Assembly (NCBI GenBank): GCA_003667245.1
Contig: RCNN01000048.1
Span: forward strand, 51,097 to 115,096
Source: Heterostelium multicystogenum
Taxonomy: Eukaryota > Evosea > Eumycetozoa > Acytosteliales > Acytosteliaceae
DNA length: 64,000 nucleotides
Direction of reading: 5' to 3'
The notes under the pieces were generated by a model. It was not told the DNA's origin. It saw only the letters and a program-made list of their open reading frames with translations, and ran no database searches. Below are positions 21,958-35,138 of the stretch, one piece after another; the stretch's first letter is position 1, and every line of letters starts with the position of its first letter. The position numbers and the translations under genes were made by a program.

Positions 21958-24919
21958 GTCTTAGGATAACAAATCTCTTTCTGAAAAAAAAATAACAAAA
22001 ACAGTATAAATAAGGGAATAGTGGAGTGATATAAAATGATGGAAAAAGTGTAGTATTACAACTGACTGAACGATTTAGAAGTGATGATGATGATTATAAA
22101 TAAGAATATATATCTCGGAAAATGATATATTTATAAATATTGATGTGATGAACGTTTGTTTGTTACCAACAGAAATATTTGAAAAAAATATGACCTGATT
22201 GATTGATTGCTATTGCCAATGCACTTGTTACTTGTGAATTGGATGATTTCAGTCAAGTCAATTCGGTTCAGATAAATTTGAAATTGAAATAATGAGTTTC
22301 AAATTGTGAATGTACTTATATAAATATTGGTTTGGTAGTTGGTTGGTTGGGTGTGTAGGCTCACTGTAAATCAATTGGTGATTGAAAACTAATAGGATAG
22401 AGCTAATAGAAAAAAAGTAACAACAACCAAAAAATCTAATTGATTATTATTTTGTAAAATTTGATCTTACGAAACCAAACGAAACGAAAAAATAAAACAA
22501 TAAAAAAAAGTTTCAACCAGAGTGCAAAGACTAGTTGACTTCTTTTAGACTATGATTGATAGTAATATTATTATTATTATTATGACCAATTAATGCCAAT
22601 CAAATCTCTTAAATTGAATTTTGAAGAGATATGAAATTGAAATTGGTTTGAAAACAACTATTCTATTCTACTCTGCAGATGGTACAGATACATGCACTGG
22701 CCAACAAAAATATTTATTCGGATAAATAGTATTTGTTGTTATGTGTATGTTTGGTGTAGGTTTGGTGTGGGTGGTTGGAGTGGACTGAGTGAATGGAATG
22801 AATGAATGGAAATGAATAGATTTGATGGAATTGGAATAGGTGTTCGTTAAAAGTAATGATATCTGTCACTTATTTTTTGATTTTTTTTCTTTTATTTTTT
22901 AATAATTTTGCGTATTTTTTTCCAAAAACTATAAAAAAAACTGTGTACAAAAATACAAAGGAAAAAAAAATCAAAAAACTTTCTGTTTTAGTTTTGGTGT
23001 ATATAAATTATTTAAAGAGATTCAACTATTTTATGGATGCTATAGTGAGAGAAAAAAACATCGTCAAGATGGGGGCAGTTCTTAGATTTTTTGCAATTCA
23101 ATCACTGAAAAAAAAAAACAAACTATTTCTTTTTTTCGTAATGTGTTAACAACTGACGTTTTCGGTCAAGAAAATGAAAATAGTCAGTTTTTTTTGTTTT
23201 GATTTACTTTTAAACTTAAATCAAAAAGATCACCACACGAAAATTTGAGCCTGGTTTTAATTAAATTTGATAAATCCCAAATTGAAACCACAATTGGGAC
23301 TTTCATACCCCTCTGTCTTCTGATATCTGGCAAAAGAAGATATTTATGATGATGGTATTTGGATAATTTAAGTTATGAATGGAATTGGTGAGCTGGTTTA
23401 CCAAATTAATTTAGGATGAATTTAATGATGTTGATGTAATACTGTGGAGAATGGTTGAGTGAAGATGATAATTCTTTACCTGGGGTGGAAGTTGACTTTT
23501 GGGAACTTTTGATTCCTTCTACTTTTCTATCTGTGCCTGTATTACTAATATTATTATAGTTTTCTTTACTTTTTTATTATTTTTAGAGTATGTAAAATCA
23601 AATCGATTGAGTTCAATTCAAACTGGAATGTTATTGAATTTATAGATTTACTGATTTAACAGAGTATTCAATTAACTTCTGGGTGGTGGTTACAAAGAGC
23701 ATACCAGCAAACGTTTAATTGTTGTTGTGTAGTTGATTGATAGAATAAATTATTTACATTTATGTAGAATTATTATTATTATTATTGATTAAAAAATTAA
23801 TAATAAATTAAAGAAATTACTTCAGATACCTTAGTTATTATTAAATTAAACAATAATAATAATAATAATAATAATGTTGTCTGAAATTTATTACTTTTTT
23901 ATAAATGTTGGAATGAATTTGAAATGATATCGACTCTGGTACCAGAGAGAAAGTTTAAATAGCAAATTATATAATTAAAAAAATATTTGTAACTAATCTT
24001 AGTAGTAATGATTTGGCGATATGGACACACCACTTCAGACTGGCTGACTGATTATATGTTATGGAATATGTGTTATTGCTAGTTGTTGTTATTATTATTG
24101 GTACTACTGCTGTTTAAAAGTAATCGTAAATTATTTAAATGTAAAGTTAAATATAACTGTTCAATTTAAAACAAATAAACTGAAAGTGGAGGAATGAGTT
24201 GAATGGACGGATTAACAATTAAGTCTGATAAGAGGAATTAGAATATGCAACAACTTTATTTGAGAATTTGATATTTTATGACCTATTGTTATTAAGGAGG
24301 GGAAAATAAGACCTTTCAAACTGAAATACACCTACCTATGGTATTAATTAATAAGCCACATATTATACCCCTTATATACGCGACCTCACTTTAATCTATT
24401 CTTCTTATCTTACCTCATCTCTCTCATCTAACAACCCCTACATACATTACACCACTGACTAAATAACAAAAGGACTGATATGATAATATTAAATCATTAG
24501 ACATAAAATAAAACATTATATAAATATATATATCTACAGAAATAATAGCAGTTTGAAAATATCATCATCATATTATTATATCTAAATTGTCAATCAAATA
24601 AAGAAGTAAAAAAAGTAATGAAAATTATATTTTACAGATTCATTTTCACCATACACACTAACAAACACACACGCACACACCAGACGGACAAATAAATTGT
24701 AACACACCGGTATCCATGTCCATATCCATTTACAGTAATAATTTAATAAGACGTTTGTTTAGTAGTACTTGTTTTAGTTATAGTAAAAGTATTAATTTTA
24801 TTTCTTATTCCAATGTCATTCATATTGAATGATTCAGTGGTGGTTGTAAAACGAAAAATCCAATAATTATTTACTGTTTATTTCTTCTTATTTCATTTAA
24901 GATTAAAAGGGAAAGTGTA
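21958..24919. other. Unusually long divergent intergenic region, no supported gene
   Basis: Nearly 3 kb between the starts of the Mg2+ ATPase and the tRNA methyltransferase. It holds ATT/AAT tracts (about 22566-22580 and 23852-23875), poly-A and poly-T runs, GGTTG-rich and GTAT-rich patches near 22330 and 22740-22780, and a CA-rich tract near 24662-24682. A Phe/Lys/Ile-rich ORF at 22856-23149 looks like chance in A/T-rich DNA. No tRNA or snRNA hallmarks were recognised. Long regulatory sequence or an unrecognised non-coding RNA is possible. Confidence 0.6.
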
Positions 24920-26109
24920 ATGTCAAATAACAATAGCATTATCAGTGACAATGATAACAACAACAACAATAATAAAGATAAACCATCAGAAGAAATAAAA
25001 GTACCTTTTAATGAGCCAACTACAGATAAAGAAGCGTATGGGTTGGAATTGAAACATGTGCACCAAATCTACGATGTTATCTCTTCACACTTTGATAATA
25101 CAAGATACAAGGTAGGTATTAACTTTAATAGTACTATACTACGATATAATATCAGTAGTCTCAACACCAACACACTGACCGCTGCAAAGTAAATTTAACT
25201 ATACATATGTATTCTTAATATAGTAAATATATTATTATTATTATTCTACTTATTTTAAATCTTTGCTATCTCCCACCATTTCAGTCTTTTTAAGCGACGA
25301 TTTAAACTATTTATCATACTTTCATACATTCATTCACTCATTATGTATTCTATATAATATTCATGGTGGTCAATGTACTTATGTTAGTGTCACATATATT
25401 CTAGGCATGGCCAATGGTTGAAAAGTTTTTGAATGAACAGAGTGTCGGTGCAATGGGTGTAGATGTCGGTTGCGGGAATGGAAAGTATCTCAACGTCAAT
25501 GCGGCAAATATATATACAATTGGTTCAGATATCTGTAATAGTTTTGCAAATATCAGCTCACAAAAAGGAAACGAGTCATTGGTAGCTGATGGTTTAATTC
25601 TGCCGTATAAATCAAACACATTTGTAGGTATCAGATACTGTTGACTGAGTCTATTCTATTGATTGATAGCTAACGTAGCAATGCCCTGATGGGGACCATT
25701 GTTTGATTAGGATTATGCAATTTCCATTGCAGTGATCCATCATTTTTTCAACGGTGGAGCGCAGAGTGAAAGCAATCAGAGAAGTGATCAGAGTGTTGAA
25801 GCCAGGTGGAGTGTTTTTGGTTACTGCATGGGCGATGACTCAGAAATGGAAGGGTAAAAACTATGACTCACAAGACGTCATGGTACCATGGATGTTCCAG
25901 CAAAAGTTTAGCAATGGAACGGAGACTACCAACATCGAATCTACTCAGGTTCAAAAGTCTGGCACCAGCTACCAGAAGTTTCACAGATACTATCACCTTT
26001 TCGATGAAGGTGAGTTCGAAAGTTTACTTTCACAGGTTTCAAACATTGAAATATTGTCAAACAGTTTAGATCACGACAACTACTATTGTTTCATCAAGAA
26101 AACGCTATA
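24920..26109 (+). CDS. trm9: tRNA wobble-uridine carboxymethyl methyltransferase, Trm9/ALKBH8-type
   Basis: SAM-dependent enzyme that methylates cm5U to mcm5U at position 34 of certain tRNAs, with Trm112 as partner. Exons are 24920-25111, 25405-25623 and 25711-26109. After an Asn-rich start come ELKHVHQIYDVISSHFDNTR, WPMVEKFL, SAM motif I in GVDVGCGNGKYL, LVADGLILPY, and the Trm9 signature DYAISIAVIHHF followed by ERRVKAIREVIRVLKPGG. RYYHLFDEGE near the C-terminus is also characteristic. T6 at 25743-25748 should be T5, which restores HHFSTVERR. It lacks the RRM and AlkB domains of animal ALKBH8, so it resembles the yeast stand-alone form. In animals this modification also occurs on tRNA-Sec. 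It converges on the Tpr gene with about 50 bp between stops. Confidence 0.92.
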
Positions 26110-26160
26110 AAGTTCAAAGTGAACCTGTTCGTATTTATTTAAAGGATAAAGCTGTGGATT

Positions 26161-29100
26161 TTATTTTTGGGTTGATGGATCACTTGGAGTTGGAGCAGAA
26201 GTGTCTTCTGTTTGTGTTGGACTAGTTTCAGTTGTGGATGCTGTATCAGAAGTTGCTGATACCTCTGTCTTTGTCTTCTTTGTCGATGATTTTTGTAAAA
26301 GGTAGAGCTGGAACTACTCCCATGTTTCTGTTGAGTTTTCTCTTTCCAGATGATTGAGGTGCCTCTGAGGATGCAGCACCACTTGGTGCAGGAGAGTCAG
26401 GCACAAATCCAATGATTGGTTGTAATTCTACGGATTCATTGTTTGCATTGTTATTGTTTTCCTCCTCTACAACTTCTTCTTCCAACAATTCTTCCATCTT
26501 TTCTTCTTCCTCTTCCTCAACTTCCTCATCTGAGAAAGTGCTCTGTGAATCGTTTTCTAACTTTTGTTTCTTGACTACATGTGGAGTCTGAGAGGTGTCC
26601 CCAATTGGTGTTGAAACTTCTTCGGTAGTTGTGTCAAATTCCTCTGCAGTAATTTCTTCATCTTTCAACTCTCCTTCTTCATCTGGCTGATGTGGTGATT
26701 CAACCATTGCTTGATCTTGTACAGGGGAAAGTGGTTGGGAGATTTGTTGTTGTAAAACTGGTTGTTGTGGTGTCAATACAGGTGTGAAAATATTTGGTGA
26801 GGTAAATTGGTGTTTGTTGAGTTGTTTGAATGTTGGTTCCGTTGTGATTTGGGTTGGGGCTGCTGGTGTTGGAGCTGGTTGGACTACTGTAGCTGGAGCT
26901 GGAGTTGGTGAGACAACAGGTGGAGTTGGGGTTGTGGCTGGAGCTGGGTTGGTTACAGCTGCCAATGTAGTTGTAGATGGTTTGAATAGTTGATTTACTA
27001 AAGAAGTAGATGGTTTCTTTAATACTCTACGGAGGGGTGGAGGGGTTGGTGAAGCAGGTTGTTCAGCTGGTGGTGCAGTAGTAGTGGCAACTGGTGCAGT
27101 GACTGGGGTTGAGGTAGCACCAAATGGTGAGGTAGTGGTCGTAGTCGTTGGGTAAGAGTGGCAAATGGGGAGGCAGTAGCAGGAGTGGTAGTTGAAGTGG
27201 CAGCGGCAAATGGAGAAGCAGAGGTAGTTGTAGTTGGAATAGCAGCGGCAAATGGAGATGGAGTTGCAGTAGCAGCAGCAAATGGAGATGGAGTTGAAGT
27301 GGCAGCGGCAAATGGAGATGTAACAGGAGGTTTCTTTGTATGTTCAAATAACTTTAGTCTAGATTTTAGTACCTCCATTTGTTCGTTGCTCTCTTTGGCA
27401 GCTTTTTCCTTCTCTTCATTAGTCTTCTTGACCAACTCGTCTTTTTCTTTTACAAGCTTGGAGACAGCAGCTAATTTCTTTTTGTATTCAGTGATTGTCT
27501 TTTCATGGGTATCACTTGCAGTCTGTGCCTTATCAGTATTCGATTTATAGGTGGTAAATTGAGTATTAGTGTCGTCCAGGAGCTTTTTAGTTGTTTTCTA
27601 GCTCTTGCTTTGTTGCGGTCACAGTAGATTGTTGCTTTTTAGCTTCATCCTTCCAGTGTTTGGCATGCTTCTTTAGCTCCTCAATCTGTTTCTTGAGTTC
27701 TTCTTCGATCTGCTTCTTTAGTTCTTCGTTTTGCTCGACCAACTGTTGATTTTCCTTTGTTAATACTTCGAATTGCTCTTGTAACTTCTGGTGAACTTCA
27801 GGATCAATTGATTGGTACTTATGGAGTAATTTCTCAACCTTGACTGACCAGTTGCTAATCTCTAATTTCTGAGCTGCAATTTCCTCACGAAGTACTTGAG
27901 TTTCCATTTCCAGTGCACGGTTTCTCTGGACAAGTGGAGCGAGCTTCTCCTCGGTTTCACGAAGCTTGTCTTGAGTTTCCTTGAGTTGCTGAGATAGTTT
28001 GTTTGTTTCGCCCTTAAGCATAATGTTTGATTCTCTAAATAGATTCATTTGTTCCAATTGCTTAACTACTTCATCATGTTTCTTAGCACTGAAAACAACG
28101 GTCTTGAGGTGTTCCTGTTGCTTCGCCAAGTTTTTGATTTAGTGTTTCGATCATCATTTGATTCATTTGTGTAGTTTGTTTCAAACGACTGTTTTCTTGA
28201 CTCAAAGATTCATTCTTTACTTCAAGGATCTTTTGTTCACGGGCTTGAACCTGTACCAACTCTCTCAACTCTGAGACAATCTTGTCCTTTTGATCTTCTA
28301 CTGTTGATCCAGCCACTCCTGCATTTGAAATCAAAGTAGTTATTCTCTCGATCTTTGAGTTTTGATTGGTGAATGATTCGATTTGAGACTGGAGTAATGT
28401 GTTTTGGTGTTTCAAATCCTTAACTCTCTCCTCGAACTCTTGAATTTGAGCCTTGTAGAGTGATTCTTGCTCGGTCCAGGATAGTTGTGCAGCTTCAAAT
28501 GACTTAACACTTGTATCCATCTTTGAGGTGAGGGTATTGATAACATGCTTGGCCTCTTGAAGCTCTGATCTCAGTGTTGGAAGCAGCTTGATGTCTTGAG
28601 CATGTAGTTCAAGCTGACGTTCATAGTTTTCAGTGGCACGTTGAGCCCATCTCGGATTGAATCTTGGCTTCGTCAATTGCTTGTTTCTGTGCAATTTGAA
28701 GTTCCTCAACACGCTTAAAGAGCGACTCTTTATCTTTAATAAGAGCATCTCTTTCAGCAACAACCAAATCGATATCTTGTTTGTGAGAGCTTGAGAATTG
28801 TTCATATTTCTCTAAATCTAACAGATTGGTCCTTGAGTTGGGCATTCAATTGTTTGCAGCATCGTGGGCTTCCTTAAGTTTCTCTTCGAATTCGATTCTC
28901 AAGCGATTGGATTCCTCCTTGAGTTTGGTTAAGTCGTTTTCGTTGGACAATGCGATTGATTTGTAGTGAACGACGTTCTCCTTTTCTTGGGAGAGTGATT
29001 CCTTGAGACTTTCAATCTCGGACTTGGCCAATGATAGATCGAGACTGTTACCTTCAGATCCGCTACTTGAGCTACCACTTCCACTTGGAACAGTTGAGTT

Positions 29101-32100
29101 GCTATTTGAAGATTGAGATTGCTGTTGTGATCTCTCCAAAAGTGAGTTGAATCTAATTTCATTGGTGGATATCTGGTTCTCAAGAGAGGCAATCTTTTGT
29201 TGAAGATTTTGCTCTTGAATCTTGTATTTCAATAGCTTCTCTTTGGTTTCAGCAATTTCCTTCTCTTTCTTCTCGTAGCGATCACGTGATTCTGTGAGTT
29301 GATGATTGAGTGAATAGACATCTTCTTTGTGGCTTTGCTTTTCTTCGTCCAACTCCTTTTTCAAAGCAAGACGAATGGTCTCCTGTGAGTTGAGATCGTT
29401 CTCCAACTTTCTACGCAACTCTTGCTCAGCACTTTCCTTTGTGGTATTCATGGTGTTGACAGTGGTCAAAATATTTTCGAGATTAGACTTTTCATTCGAC
29501 AACCACTTGTTTGTTTCGAGTAATCTGGCTTCTGCTGCTCTTAAAATATCATTCTCAGACTTGTAGTTTGATAGCTTGGACTCCAACTGACGCAAGTTCT
29601 CTTGAAGTTGGGAGTTGCTGGTTCTCTGCTCTTCCAATGATTGTTGATGTTTGATGATAATCTGCATGTACTCGTTGTTCTTAGTACGATATTGGTCGAG
29701 TTCCTTCTTTTGTGACTCAACTGAGGCTGTCAACATTTGGTTACGTTCAGTGAGCAATGTAATCTGTGTTTCAGAGTGTGCCAGGCTTATCTTGTTGGTT
29801 GTGCTTGTTTCTCTGAGAATATCCATCTTGGAAAGCAATGCTTTTTCGTTCTCGGTTTTCTCCTTGACAAATTGCTCGTACTCCTGTTGCAAATCCTCAT
29901 ACATTTTAGTTGTCTTTTCTAACTCCTTTCTAAGCTCCTCACCGTTGTTATTGTTGGATGGCTCACGTGATGAAGAGTTTGAATCTACGCCTGCTCTGAT
30001 GTATGAGGAGAATGATGCTTTCATTGGTGATGCAATATCCTCGTTAGAAATCAATCCGGAATTTTGTGAAAGATTCTTGAAATAATCTCTTTGCTTTACG
30101 AGAGATTGGATGGCATCAGCTTGTCTCTCACGAGCTGAACGCAGGACACTAAGTTCCTGAATGGCTGATTCGAGCTTCTTGTCGTTCTGGTGCTGGAGAG
30201 ATAGGTCATGAGAGAGTGAACGCACATTTCTCAAAAGCTCTTGATTTCTGATCTGAAGTTCCTCAATGGTTGAGAAAGTGACAAGTGAATCTGGAATGAT
30301 TTGATCAACTTCAGTTGGGTGAGTGAGGATGATGACAAGGATGATCGTGAAATTGAGTTAGACAGTGTTGTTTGTTCTGGTACGATAGAGATTGACTTTT
30401 GCTCTTGAAGAGTCGAGTGCCTCCTTTAGGAGATTTCTAACTTGCTTCTGCAAATCGCTGTTCTCTTGACGTAACTTTCCATTCTCTGTAGAGAGAGTTT
30501 GTAACTTGAGTGTAAGTGTATCCTTCTCAGATTGCAACTCTTGGTATGTATTCAAAAGTTTCTCTTGGCTCTTCAATAATCTCTGGTATTCTCTGTTCTT
30601 TCGTGGATGATGGGTGCCTTCTTTTCAACCTCACGTAAAACATGCTCGAGATTGTCTTGTAAGAATCTCTTCTCACGCTTCTCGTGAAGCGACAACTTGG
30701 TTAAGTCGTCATAACGAACGACCATGTCGAGCAACTCACGACGAATATCCTCACGACTTCCGAGATCGACAACTTCTTGTAGTCTACGCTTGATTGGTTC
30801 GGAGAGGAAAGGAATGTCGTTTTGGGAAAGTAAGTCTGGTGTAGCCATGCCATTGTTTCCGTTGGAATTGTTATTCTTGTATTCATCGTATTCCTTCAAT
30901 ACCCTCTGGTAGTTCTCTTGGAGCTCGTCGTATGCATTCTCCATCTTCTTGTAAGCCTTTTCATGCTCCTCGCGCAACTTACGGTCGACATCCTTGAGCT
31001 GGTCGATTTGGGTCTGAAGCTGTGTGACCTTCTTGGTGGCTTCGTCTTGTCCATCTTTGTAGAGATTAGCCAATCTCTTTTGGATGTCCAACTCATGTTC
31101 AAACTGCGATCCATTCTGAATGATTTGGTCCTTCAATGTCTTGATTTCCTTCTGACATTTATCCAGTGTCTTTTCATACTCCTCGACAGTAGCTTCCTTT
31201 GATTTAATCTGATTCAAAAGTCTCTGCTTCTCATCCTGTAAGAAGTCACTCTTGCTGTTGGCCTCTGATAACAATGATTTCTAACCAACGAAGTAGAGGT
31301 GTTAGTCTCATATCGTTCTATATGAATATACCTATACTTACAATTTCCTTCAACTCATTGAAATAGTGCTTGGTATGTTTATCGCATGATTCGGAGATAT
31401 GTTGGTTCTGATTCTTGAGTTCGTTGATCTCCTGCTTGAGTCGCATAATCAAGAATTCATTTGAAGTCTTTTCGTTTTCAAGTGTGATCAACTTTGATGA
31501 GATCTCGGCCTTTGATTTATTCGATTCGTTGAGACGCTCAGTCAACTTCTTGACTGTATCGGTTTCCTCTTGTATATCCTTTTCCTTTTTACTAATGATA
31601 TCATGCAGACTAGTCTTCTCTTTATGAAGCTCATCATACAATTTACCCAATGCATTTGTTCTTGCTTCTTTTTCAATCAGCATTTGTTTCAATTTATTTA
31701 ACTCCTCCAAATACTCTGTATTCTTCTGGTCTGCATATTGTTGGCGATCAACCAATCATTAGTATAAATCGATCTTTATCATCGCGCAATTACCAATACA
31801 TACTCAACGATTGTATTTCATTTCTAAATTTAGTATTCTCCTGTGATACATTATCGTAGTCTTTCTTGCAACTAACATATTTTGTTTCTAATTGTTGAAA
31901 GAGTTGCTCTATATTACAGTAACATCAGAGATAATACAAGTTAGACCCAGCCTTCAATTAGAGCAGAAATATACCTACCAGAATTAGTGGAATCAGTCAA
32001 AGACTTAGCGGTGATAGTCTCCAAAGATTGCTTAAGCTGCTTAATCTTTTGCTCAGCTCTATTTACAATCTGTATAGGGTCTTGAGATAGTTGATTGAAT

Positions 32101-32156
32101 TCATCTCTAGTGAGGAATGAACAACCCCAAGGAGGTTGATTCTGAACCTCAGTCAT
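26161..32156 (-). CDS. tpr: Nuclear pore basket protein Tpr/Mlp homologue (long coiled coil)
   Basis: Predicted nuclear-basket coiled-coil protein of roughly 1900 residues, involved in mRNA export and pore organisation. Exons are complement of 31979-32156, 31804-31908, 31342-31730, then a long exon 26161-31280. Heptad-rich Glu/Lys/Gln/Leu sequence runs almost without break from about residue 50 to 1500. The middle segment RRLQEVVDLGSREDIRRELL resembles the most conserved part of Tpr. The C-terminal third is disordered: SPFAAA repeats, Pro/Thr-rich stretches, an acidic patch (DEEVEEEEEEKMEELLEEEV), then basic KLNRNMGVVPALPF. Several frame breaks occur (near 30575, 30240-30358, 28840, 28100, 27500, 27150, 26300). 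Correcting the last, in an A5 run, gives a Ser/Thr-rich tail ending DPSTQK at 26161. Individual coiled-coil frames are hard to assign, so Tpr is a family-level call. Confidence 0.75.
27160..27320 (-). repeat. Coding minisatellite: SPFAAA repeats in the Tpr tail
   Basis: Imperfect units of about 30-45 bp share a core reading GCAGCGGCAAATGGAGA on the plus strand, near 27160, 27200, 27243, 27272 and 27303. On the coding strand they encode SPFAAA followed by a Thr/Ser/Pro linker. The Phe-containing repeats loosely resemble nucleoporin Phe repeats but lack FG. Confidence 0.8.
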
Positions 32157-32434
32157 CTTCTAAGATCTTTATACACAAATATCCTGAATAATATTAATAA
32201 TAATAATACGACTCTACTTCAATCAAATACAAATTAAACAAACAAATAAATGTGTAACAAAGTTAACTTAAAATGAACTTGAAATGAAATGAACTGCACA
32301 AACAATGTCAACTCAACAAAATTCATCGATTATTTTTTTGAAATTATCCAGTTCAGTCTGTTGGTCTTGTATGTGTGGTTTTTGTTTTTTGTTTTTTGAA
32401 AATTGGAGGTTGTTGTTGTTTAATCAATAATGGG

Positions 32435-35107
32435 TTATGATTTTTTATTGGCGGATTGCTGGTAGCCCAAGGACCGTAGATTGTTTCTTGAGTAACGGGT
32501 TGGATCTTTGATGGTCTTGAGGAACTTGGTGAGGAGGGTCTTGATTTCAGCAGAGTCGTGGATTGCCAGCTCAAATTGGGTCGATGGAAGATCAAGAATA
32601 ACTGGGAGTGATTCGGGCGCTGACTTGACTGCGCATAGCAGGAATCCCTTCCAGAGTTGTGAATCTTGCCAGATCTGCTTGGCAACCAACTCTCGCAGCA
32701 TATCTACAATGAATTGCTTGAGGTGTGGGAACTTCTGGAGAGCTTGAAGCATGGTTCTCATCAGTGTTTTGGGGAGAGTTGGCTGCACAATCAGCTGCTG
32801 GATGGTTACGGCTAGTGTCTCTTGCTTGAATACTTCGGTGTTCTTGATGCATGTATCGATGGTCTGAATAACTGGGAGTGTGTTCTCGCTGTTCAAGATC
32901 AAATGAAGTTGGACTAGCAGCTCGGAGGGCGACAGTGGGGCGTGCTTCATTGACATCATCTCAACAAACTTTCCACTGTCTGAAGGTGGCATTACAAAAC
33001 GTTGGAAGCAAGTTAATAATTTCTCCTTTGTCGAGCCCATTGACAACGGGCAGCAAAAACTTGACGTCTTTTGTTTGCTGGAGAGTGTTCTGACAGATTG
33101 CACAAATTCTTTTGATAAAGATGGTTGTTGATCTGCTACTTCTGCTGCTTCGGTTGCAGCTTCTGCTGATTCTTCGGACTCCTTTGGTGGCGCGACTGGA
33201 GTTGGCTTGGCAGTTGATAGACTATCAATGATTTGGTATATGAGCTTTTCAGAGCCTATTGGACACACCTTAATGATCTGAAGTAATGAGCTGTTGGACT
33301 GGCCAATGTTTGAAACGACTGGACCAATCATTGTAATGATGGTGTCCTTCACTGAGTCGATGCATTTAGGGTAGCATTCTATAATTTCACTTAAAAGGGC
33401 TGGTTTTTTCTCGCATATGGAGAAGTACAGCTGCAATTTGAAGTTGATAATTTGCTTGTCAAGTCCAAGTGACTGGTCATCAGGCTGGGGCAAAATAGAC
33501 AGGAGTTGATCGATAACGAATGATTCAATTTTCTGGGCAAGAGCGTGGTATTTAAAGAGGTCTTCTCCGAGAACTCGCACTGTATTGGTTCGGATGAATT
33601 CATTTTGGTCAATAGCATGGTCAAACAGACACTGCAGACACTTGTCTCTTGAAATTGGACGCCATATAATCAAACTCAACAGTGTGTTCAAACCAAGAAG
33701 AACAAGTGTAGTATCATTGCAACATAATGCAATGTGTTCCATTAGCCCTGAAGTAATAACTGGCACTTCCAAGATGAACTCGCTTACAATCATCTGATGC
33801 TGCTTGTCGTCATCGAATGCATATTTCGCTTGCAATTTCTTGACGATATTGATGAGTAAATTTGCATATCGATTGTCTACTTCGTTATCGTCTTGATCGA
33901 GTTGCAGTGTAAGCTGGTACTCGTTCTGTAGCCACTGTAGTGCAAGTTCTCGTCTATTTACAAAGTCCTCCAAAATGAACTCAATCATCTGATTCTGGAG
34001 TGTGATATTTGATTCCTTTCTATCATTGACAGAGAGTAGTCTAGAAAACAGCGAAGACCACAACAGTTTTTTTCCACCAAGCACCGCGCTTCTCTCGGAC
34101 TGCCTCAATCGAATCATGGAACGGTCAATTATATTATTGATTTGCTCGCTACTTAAAGTGGGAATCTTGAACACTGGATTTGGTGTAAACGCTTGGGCAT
34201 CTCCACTAGCCTGGCCGCTATCTCCAGCTCCGTCGAGTCCATTTGGCTTGGCAGCCAAGTCATCCAGCTTTTTTATTTCCAGCTCCGATTACATTATCAT
34301 TGGTGATGTTCATCTTGTCCTGCTCCTCCTTATTCTGTTGCTCTGCCTTTTCCAAAAGTTGATCGAGCTCAGGTTCTTGGTCTTGCTCCTCTTCATATAT
34401 ATCTGATATTTTTTGGTGCATAGCTGCGGCAGTCGGTGAGAGTAGAGGTTGTGGTTCGACCAACGCACTAGTAGGAATGCCAGCTGATGGGAATGGGGGT
34501 GATTCGCTTTTTCTTCTTGGGTCGTTGCTGTTGGGTATTCTGACGGTTGGCGGTGGGACTATCGATGAGCCGGACAACGCCAAAGGAGTAGTTGATGGTT
34601 GTTGGAAAGCAGGTTGTAAAGATGGAGATGAAATCATATTATATTGTGGCGCCGGTTGCATTTGATTGGGTGGTAGATAGGAATTTACAAATTGGAAGAG
34701 TTTATCTGTGGTTTGATTGTGATGTACATTTTGAAGCAAACTGAAAATCGGTGAAATGCTCATGTTCTCTATGATAAGATCTGCTACGAAGTCAGGTCTA
34801 AGCGATTCAAGTGATGATCTAAAAGTTGGATTGAATTGAATCAATTTCACAAGGTGAGAGTGAATCAAAGAGTGAATAAAGAGATTGAATTAATAACTGG
34901 TCTTCTTTGTCATTATCATCATCTTCTTCTTAATCATTATCTTTATTTTATAATGATTGTTGTTGTCACGAATCAATTGAAATAATGGATACAATTGGAA
35001 TGTCGTCATAGCTTTTGTTGATACATACATAACTTTTTGTAATGTTTCAGGATCTAAATAGAAACCTGGTTTATATATAATTGGTGAAGGTATTCTATTA
35101 TTACTGT

Positions 35108-35138
<31 letters not shown>

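Noticed and set aside
22856..23149. 97-residue ORF in the long spacer
   Set aside because: Phe/Lys/Ile-rich composition follows A/T homopolymers, there is no recognisable domain, and the flanking sequence looks the same as the rest of the spacer.
29000..30100. Several plus-strand ORFs of 60-145 residues across the coiled-coil region
   Set aside because: They are antisense shadows of the Tpr coding sequence, rich in Ser, Leu, Phe and Cys as expected from the reverse of Glu/Lys/Gln codons.
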